From Prauserella_A oleivorans (GTDB taxonomy: Bacteria; Actinomycetota; Actinomycetes; Mycobacteriales; Pseudonocardiaceae): 64,000 bases of DNA. The translations under genes and the position numbers were made by a program. The stretch spans positions 5,146,001-5,210,000 of the forward strand of contig NZ_JBHUNT010000001.1 of assembly GCF_042685745.1 (NCBI RefSeq), given 5' to 3'. Below the pieces are notes generated by a model. That model had not been told where the DNA came from and did not search any database. It saw only the letters and a list, made by a program, of their open reading frames with translations. This document shows, one piece after another, positions 59,785-64,000 of the stretch. The first letter of the stretch is position 1. Every line of letters starts with the position of its first letter.

Positions 59785-61293
59785 ATGCGCGCACTGGACC
59801 TCGCGATCATCGCGATCTTCCTGCTGGCGACCCCGCTGCTGGGCATCGCACTGGGTGGTAAGCAGAACTCGTCCAGCGACTACTTCGTCGGCAACCGCCA
59901 GGTCCCGTGGTGGGCGGTCACGTTCTCGGTCGTCGCGACGGAGACCTCGACCCTCACCGTCATCAGCGTGCCCACGGTCGCCTACCTCGGCAACGTCACC
60001 TACCTGCAGCTCGCGATCGGCTACCTGATCGGGCGCGTGCTGGTGGCGTTCGTGCTGCTGCCGCGCTACTACGCCGGCGATCTGGTGAGCGCGTACGGGT
60101 TCCTCGGCAAGCGGTTCGGCAGCGGTCTGCAGGGCACCGCGTCGGTGACGTTCCTCGTCACCCGCCTGCTCGCGGACGGCGTGCGGCTCTTCGCCACGGC
60201 GATTCCGGTGAAGATCGTGCTCGAGGGGCTCGGTCTGGACGTCTCCTACTGGATCATCATCGCCGCGATCGCGGTGTTCTCGGTGATCTACACCTACGTC
60301 GGCGGCATCCGCGCGGTGATCTGGGTCGACGTCGTGCAGATGGGCATCTACGTCCTCGGCGCCGTCGCGGCGGTGTTCGTGCTCGCCGGCCGACTGCCGG
60401 ACGGCTGGCTGGGCGCGGCCGCCGACGAGGGCAAGTTCCAGCTCTTCGAGTTCGGCTCCAACATCCTCACCGACCAGTACGCCTTCATCACCGCGGTCGT
60501 CGGGGGTGCGCTGTTCGCGATGGCGTCCCACGGTGCCGACCAGCTCATGGTGCAGCGCCTGCTCGCCTGCCGGACGGTGCGCGACAGCCAGAAGGCCGTG
60601 ATCGCCAGCGGGCTCGTCGTCTTCGTCCAGTTCGCACTGTTCCTGTTCGTCGGCGCCATGCTGTGGTCGTTCTACGACGGCGCGACGCCGGACGAGCTCG
60701 GCCTGTCCAACAGCGACGAGCTGTTCCCGACCTTCATCGTCGAGCACCTGCCGAACGGGCTGGCCGGGTTGCTGATCGCCGGCATCCTCGCCGCGGCGAT
60801 GAGCACCATCTCCTCGTCACTGAACTCGCTGTCGACGTCCACCATCAGCGACCTGTACCAGCGCTTCACCAAGAAGCAGCCCTCGGACGCGACGGTGCTG
60901 AAGCAGGCCAAGCTCTGGACGCTGATCTGGGCGGGCGTGTTCGTGGCGTTCGCCTCGATGTTCACCAGTACCGAGCAGCCGATCGTCGAGGTGGGCCTGA
61001 GCATCGCGAGCTACACCTACGGCGCGCTGCTCGGGGCGTTCTTCCTCGGCATCCTTGTCAAACGCGCCCGGCAGGCCGACGCGATCGTGGCGTTCGTCTG
61101 CACCATCGTGGTGGCGGCCGTGTTCGTGCTCGGCGTCGAGTTCACAGTGGACGGCGAGCAGGCACCGCTGGCGTTCCCCTGGTACGTCCCGCTGGGTGTG
61201 TTCGTGACGCTGCTCGTGGGCGGCCTGCTGTCGCTGCGACACCGCACGCCGGACCCCAAGGCCACCGAGCCTGCGCCTCAGGAGGTCGGCTGA
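59785..61293 (+). CDS. Sodium:solute symporter (SSS family)
   Basis: 502 residues with about 13 membrane helices. SSS hallmarks: SSSDYFVGNRQVPWWAVTFS near the N-terminus, ATETSTLTVISVPTVAY, VGGIRAVIWVDVVQMGIY, SHGADQLMVQRLLACR and AAAMSTISSSLNSLSTSTISD. Family substrates include sugars, sialic acid and amino acids. GGAGAG ribosome site. Co-transcription with anmK suggests uptake of a cell-wall sugar such as anhydro-MurNAc, an inference. Stop converges on smc with 9 bp between. Confidence 0.88.
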   Translation: MRALDLAIIAIFLLATPLLGIALGGKQNSSSDYFVGNRQVPWWAVTFSVVATETSTLTVISVPTVAYLGNVTYLQLAIGYLIGRVLVAFVLLPRYYAGDLVSAYGFLGKRFGSGLQGTASVTFLVTRLLADGVRLFATAIPVKIVLEGLGLDVSYWIIIAAIAVFSVIYTYVGGIRAVIWVDVVQMGIYVLGAVAAVFVLAGRLPDGWLGAAADEGKFQLFEFGSNILTDQYAFITAVVGGALFAMASHGADQLMVQRLLACRTVRDSQKAVIASGLVVFVQFALFLFVGAMLWSFYDGATPDELGLSNSDELFPTFIVEHLPNGLAGLLIAGILAAAMSTISSSLNSLSTSTISDLYQRFTKKQPSDATVLKQAKLWTLIWAGVFVAFASMFTSTEQPIVEVGLSIASYTYGALLGAFFLGILVKRARQADAIVAFVCTIVVAAVFVLGVEFTVDGEQAPLAFPWYVPLGVFVTLLVGGLLSLRHRTPDPKATEPAPQEVG

Positions 61294-61302
61294 CCGGCGA
61301 GG

Positions 61303-64000
61303 TCACGCCTCGATGGGCTCCGCCTGCGCGGCATGCCGCTCGGTACGCATGCGCTGCGAGATCACCTTTGTGATGCCGTCGCCCTGCATGCTCACGCCGT
61401 AGAGCGCGTCGGCGATCTCCATGGTCGGCTTCTGGTGCGTGATGATGATGAGCTGCGAGTTGTCCCGCAGCTGCTCCAGCAGTCCGATCAGCCTGCGCAT
61501 GTTGGTGTCGTCGAGCGCGGCCTCGACCTCGTCCATCACGTAGAACGGCGACGGGCGCGCCCGGAAGATCGCCACCAGCATCGCCACGGCCACCAGCGAC
61601 TTCTCCCCGCCGGAGAGCAGGGAGAGCCGCTTGACCTTCTTGCCGGGCGGGCGTGCCTCGACGTCGACACCGGTGGCGAGCATGTCGTCCGGCTCGGTCA
61701 GCACCATGCGGCCCTCGCCACCCGGGAAGAGCACCGAGAACACGGTCTCGAACTCGCGTGCGACGTCGTGGTAGGCGCTGGTGAAGACCTCGAGAATCTT
61801 GTCGTCGACCTCTTTGATGACCGTCAGCAGGTCCTTGCGAGTCGCCTTGAGGTCCTCCAGCTGCGTGGAGAGGAATTTGTACCGCTCCTCCAGCGCGGCG
61901 AACTCCTCCAGCGCGAGGGGGTTCACCTTGCCCAGCAGCGACAGGTCCTTCTCCGCGCGCTTGGCACGGCGCTCCTGGGTGGCGCGGTCGTAGGGAATGG
62001 GCTGGGGCTCCATCACCGTCTCGCCGCGTTCCTTGGCGGCCTCGTACTCGGCCAGCTCGCCGGGACCGGGCGGCACCGGGACATCCGGGCCGTACTCGGA
62101 GACGAGGTCGTCCAGGCCGATGCCGAACTCCTCGGTGATCTTGGTTTCGAGCTGCTCCAGCCGGAGCCGCTGCTCGGCGCGCAGCACCTCGTCGCGGTGC
62201 ACGGCGTCGGTGAGCTTCTCCAGCTCGCCGGTCAGTTCCCGCACCCGGCTGCGCACCTGCGCGAGCGCGCTCTCCCGCTGCTCGCGCCTGGCCTGCGCGG
62301 CATCCCGCTCGGCGGCGGCCCGCTGCAACGACGTCTCGATGCGCTCCAGTGCGATCTCGCCACCGTTGACCACCGCTGCCGCGACCTCGGCCCCGCGCTT
62401 GCGCGCGATGCGTGCCTTCTCGGCTCGTTCCCGGGCCTGCCGTTCGGCTTCGGCGGCACGGCGCAGCGAGTCGGCCTTGCCCGCGATGCCGCGGGCCCGT
62501 TCCTCCGCGGTCCGCAGGGCGAGACGCGCTTCGACCTCCTCCTGGCGCACCTCGGCCAGCGACTCGGCGGCCTCGTCGCGCTCCGTGGTGTCGGGGTCCT
62601 CGTCCACCGGCTGCTCGGCCACAGCCGCCAGCCGCTCCTCCAGCTCGGCGAGCTGCGCGAGCACGTTCTCGCGGTTCTGCTCGACCTTGGCCCGCTGGTT
62701 CCGCAGCCGGTCCACTTCGGATTCCGCCGAGCGCGCGGCCTGCTCGAGGCTGCTGAGCCGCTCGCTGGAGCGGGCGCGGCGGACCTTGGCCTCGTTGAGC
62801 GCTTCCTTGGCCGCGGCGACCTCGGCACGCCGGTCCTGCTGTTCGGCCCGCGCACCTTCCAGTTCCGCCGACGCCCGCTGCAAGGCACGCTCGGCGGCGG
62901 CGAGCCGGTCCTGCGCCTCGTCGACGGCCGCCTGTACCTCGATCACGCTCTCATCGCGCGCCGAACCGCCGACCGCCCAGTGCTCACCGAACACGTCACC
63001 GTCGCGCGTCACGGCGGTGACACCGGGATGGGCGGCGACGAGGTCGCGCGCGTCCTCCAGCCGTTCCACCACGGCGACCCGGTCGAGAGCCCGTTCCACG
63101 GCCGGCCGCAACGGGTCCGGCGCCGCGACGACCTCGCGCGCCCAGCGCGCTCCGTCCGGCAGCGCGGGCCAGTCCGAGGTGTCCACAGTGGAGCGTGCGG
63201 CACCGAGCAGCAGACCGGCCCGGCCGGACTCGTTGTCCTTCAGGTACCGCAGCGCGGCAAGGGCGTCGTCGCCCGCCGCCACCGCGACGGCATCGGCCAC
63301 CGGGCCGAGCGCGGCGGCCAGCGCGACCTCGTAGCCGGTGTCGACCGTGAGCAGCGCGGCCACCGAACCCAGCAACCCGGGCAGCTCGTCGGCCGCGCCG
63401 AGCAGGGCGCCCGCGCCGTCCTTGCGGTTGAGCCCCATCGACAGCGCGTCGACCCTCGCCTTCTCCGAGGCGATGTCGCGCTCGGCGGCACGTTCGGCCT
63501 TGACGAGCTCCTCGACGCGCTGTTTGGCGGCGTTGTTCGCCTCGACGGCGCGGTCGTGCCGCTCCTGCAGCCCGGCGTCGTCGGTCTCCTCGACCCCGCC
63601 TTCGGCCCGGGCGCGCTCCAGCTCCTCGGCGGCAGCCTCGGCGCGGGCCTCGGCCTCCTCGATGCCGGTGGTGAGCCGTTCGATCTCCTCGGCCGTCGCG
63701 TTGTTCTTGCTCCGCAACGCCTCGACCTGCCCGGTCAGCTTGGCGATACCCTCCCGCCGGTCGGCGATGGCCCGCACGGCCGCCATGTGCGCGCGCTCGG
63801 CCGCCTGCACGGCCTGTTCGAGGTGTTCGCGCCGCTCGACGGTCTCCGACAGCATCGCCCGCGCCTGCGCGACGGCCTCGTTCAGCTCCTCCTCGCGCTC
63901 GGCCGCTCGCTGAGCCTCGGCGAGCAGCTCCTCCGGGTCCCGGCCCGAACCGCCCGGGTCGATCTCCGTGGACAGGTGCCGCTGCCGCTCGACGGCCAGC
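61303..64000 (-). CDS. smc: Chromosome segregation protein SMC, N-terminus cut by window edge
   Basis: 899 codons visible of a ~1,200-residue protein. C-terminal head with the ABC signature LSGGEKSLVAVAMLVAIF, Walker B FYVMDEVEAALDD and the His switch IIITHQKPTME. The hinge lies around 63000-63400 (GLLGSVAALLTVDTGYEVALAAALGP and VTRDGDVFGEHWAVGG), flanked by long Glu/Ala/Arg-rich coiled coils. The missing N-terminal ATPase half lies beyond 64000. The ATG at 63855 inside the coil is internal. Confidence 0.97.
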   Translation of the reverse strand, partial: LAVERQRHLSTEIDPGGSGRDPEELLAEAQRAAEREEELNEAVAQARAMLSETVERREHLEQAVQAAERAHMAAVRAIADRREGIAKLTGQVEALRSKNNATAEEIERLTTGIEEAEARAEAAAEELERARAEGGVEETDDAGLQERHDRAVEANNAAKQRVEELVKAERAAERDIASEKARVDALSMGLNRKDGAGALLGAADELPGLLGSVAALLTVDTGYEVALAAALGPVADAVAVAAGDDALAALRYLKDNESGRAGLLLGAARSTVDTSDWPALPDGARWAREVVAAPDPLRPAVERALDRVAVVERLEDARDLVAAHPGVTAVTRDGDVFGEHWAVGGSARDESVIEVQAAVDEAQDRLAAAERALQRASAELEGARAEQQDRRAEVAAAKEALNEAKVRRARSSERLSSLEQAARSAESEVDRLRNQRAKVEQNRENVLAQLAELEERLAAVAEQPVDEDPDTTERDEAAESLAEVRQEEVEARLALRTAEERARGIAGKADSLRRAAEAERQARERAEKARIARKRGAEVAAAVVNGGEIALERIETSLQRAAAERDAAQARREQRESALAQVRSRVRELTGELEKLTDAVHRDEVLRAEQRLRLEQLETKITEEFGIGLDDLVSEYGPDVPVPPGPGELAEYEAAKERGETVMEPQPIPYDRATQERRAKRAEKDLSLLGKVNPLALEEFAALEERYKFLSTQLEDLKATRKDLLTVIKEVDDKILEVFTSAYHDVAREFETVFSVLFPGGEGRMVLTEPDDMLATGVDVEARPPGKKVKRLSLLSGGEKSLVAVAMLVAIFRARPSPFYVMDEVEAALDDTNMRRLIGLLEQLRDNSQLIIITHQKPTMEIADALYGVSMQGDGITKVISQRMRTERHAAQAEPIEA

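Noticed and set aside
1..64000. tRNA, rRNA, insertion sequences or prophage genes
   Set aside because: No cloverleaf-like sequence, rRNA segment, transposase or phage structural gene was recognised. The only recombinase is the chromosomal XerC.

Overview
The window is high-GC actinomycete chromosome, most likely from the Pseudonocardiaceae (Amycolatopsis/Saccharomonospora-like). The evidence is very high third-position GC, frequent GTG starts, ATGA-coupled operons, and the actinobacterial order rpsB-tsf-pyrH / whiG-type sigma / xerC / dprA / comM / yraN / DUF2469 / rnhB / lepB / rplS / trmD / rimM / KH / rpsP / ffh / glnD / glnB / amtB / ftsY / smc. Genus and species cannot be fixed from the sequence alone. 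Both ends are cut: pyrH lacks its C-terminus and smc its N-terminus.

Layout. (1) 1-14.7 kb: translation, protein export and DNA-processing genes, nearly all on the minus strand, with one plus-strand LytM-like gene (3192-4529). (2) 15-18.4 kb: a TSUP permease, two paralogous CPBP membrane proteases and an amidohydrolase. (3) 18.4-24.3 kb: ffh and the nitrogen-sensing operon amtB-glnB-glnD. (4) 24.5-30.6 kb: rlmA-like methyltransferase, FhuF-like protein, and an MmgE/PrpD protein with a DASS transporter and a divergent IclR regulator. (5) 30.6-52.3 kb: a purine/ureide catabolic island. (6) 52.4-56.9 kb: aceB, a DUF6986 CitE-like aldolase, pxpA and an IclR regulator. (7) 56.9-64 kb: ftsY, anmK, a sodium:solute symporter and smc.

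How the island works. Purine bases enter through an AzgA-type and an NCS2 permease and allantoin through an NCS1 permease. An 8-oxoguanine/guanine-type deaminase lies inside a three-subunit xanthine dehydrogenase operon. Uox, HiuH and UraD take urate to allantoin; AllB and Alc take allantoin to ureidoglycolate plus urea. Glyoxylate is consumed by Gcl-GlxR-Hyi or by malate synthase. Regulators are a PucR protein, an XRE-cupin protein, two IclR proteins and a small HTH protein. No recognisable ureidoglycolate lyase or urease is present. The island lies between amtB and ftsY, which are close neighbours in many actinobacteria.

Unusual elements: three tandem, translationally coupled 25-26 codon micro-ORFs between uraD and hiuH; an unassigned RNA-like fold between glnD and ffh; a lipoprotein gene bracketed by a perfect 46-bp direct repeat that copies the allantoicase 3' end; two pairs of consensus DnaA boxes upstream of rpsB and yraN; and a 21-bp tandem repeat family at two convergent gene ends.
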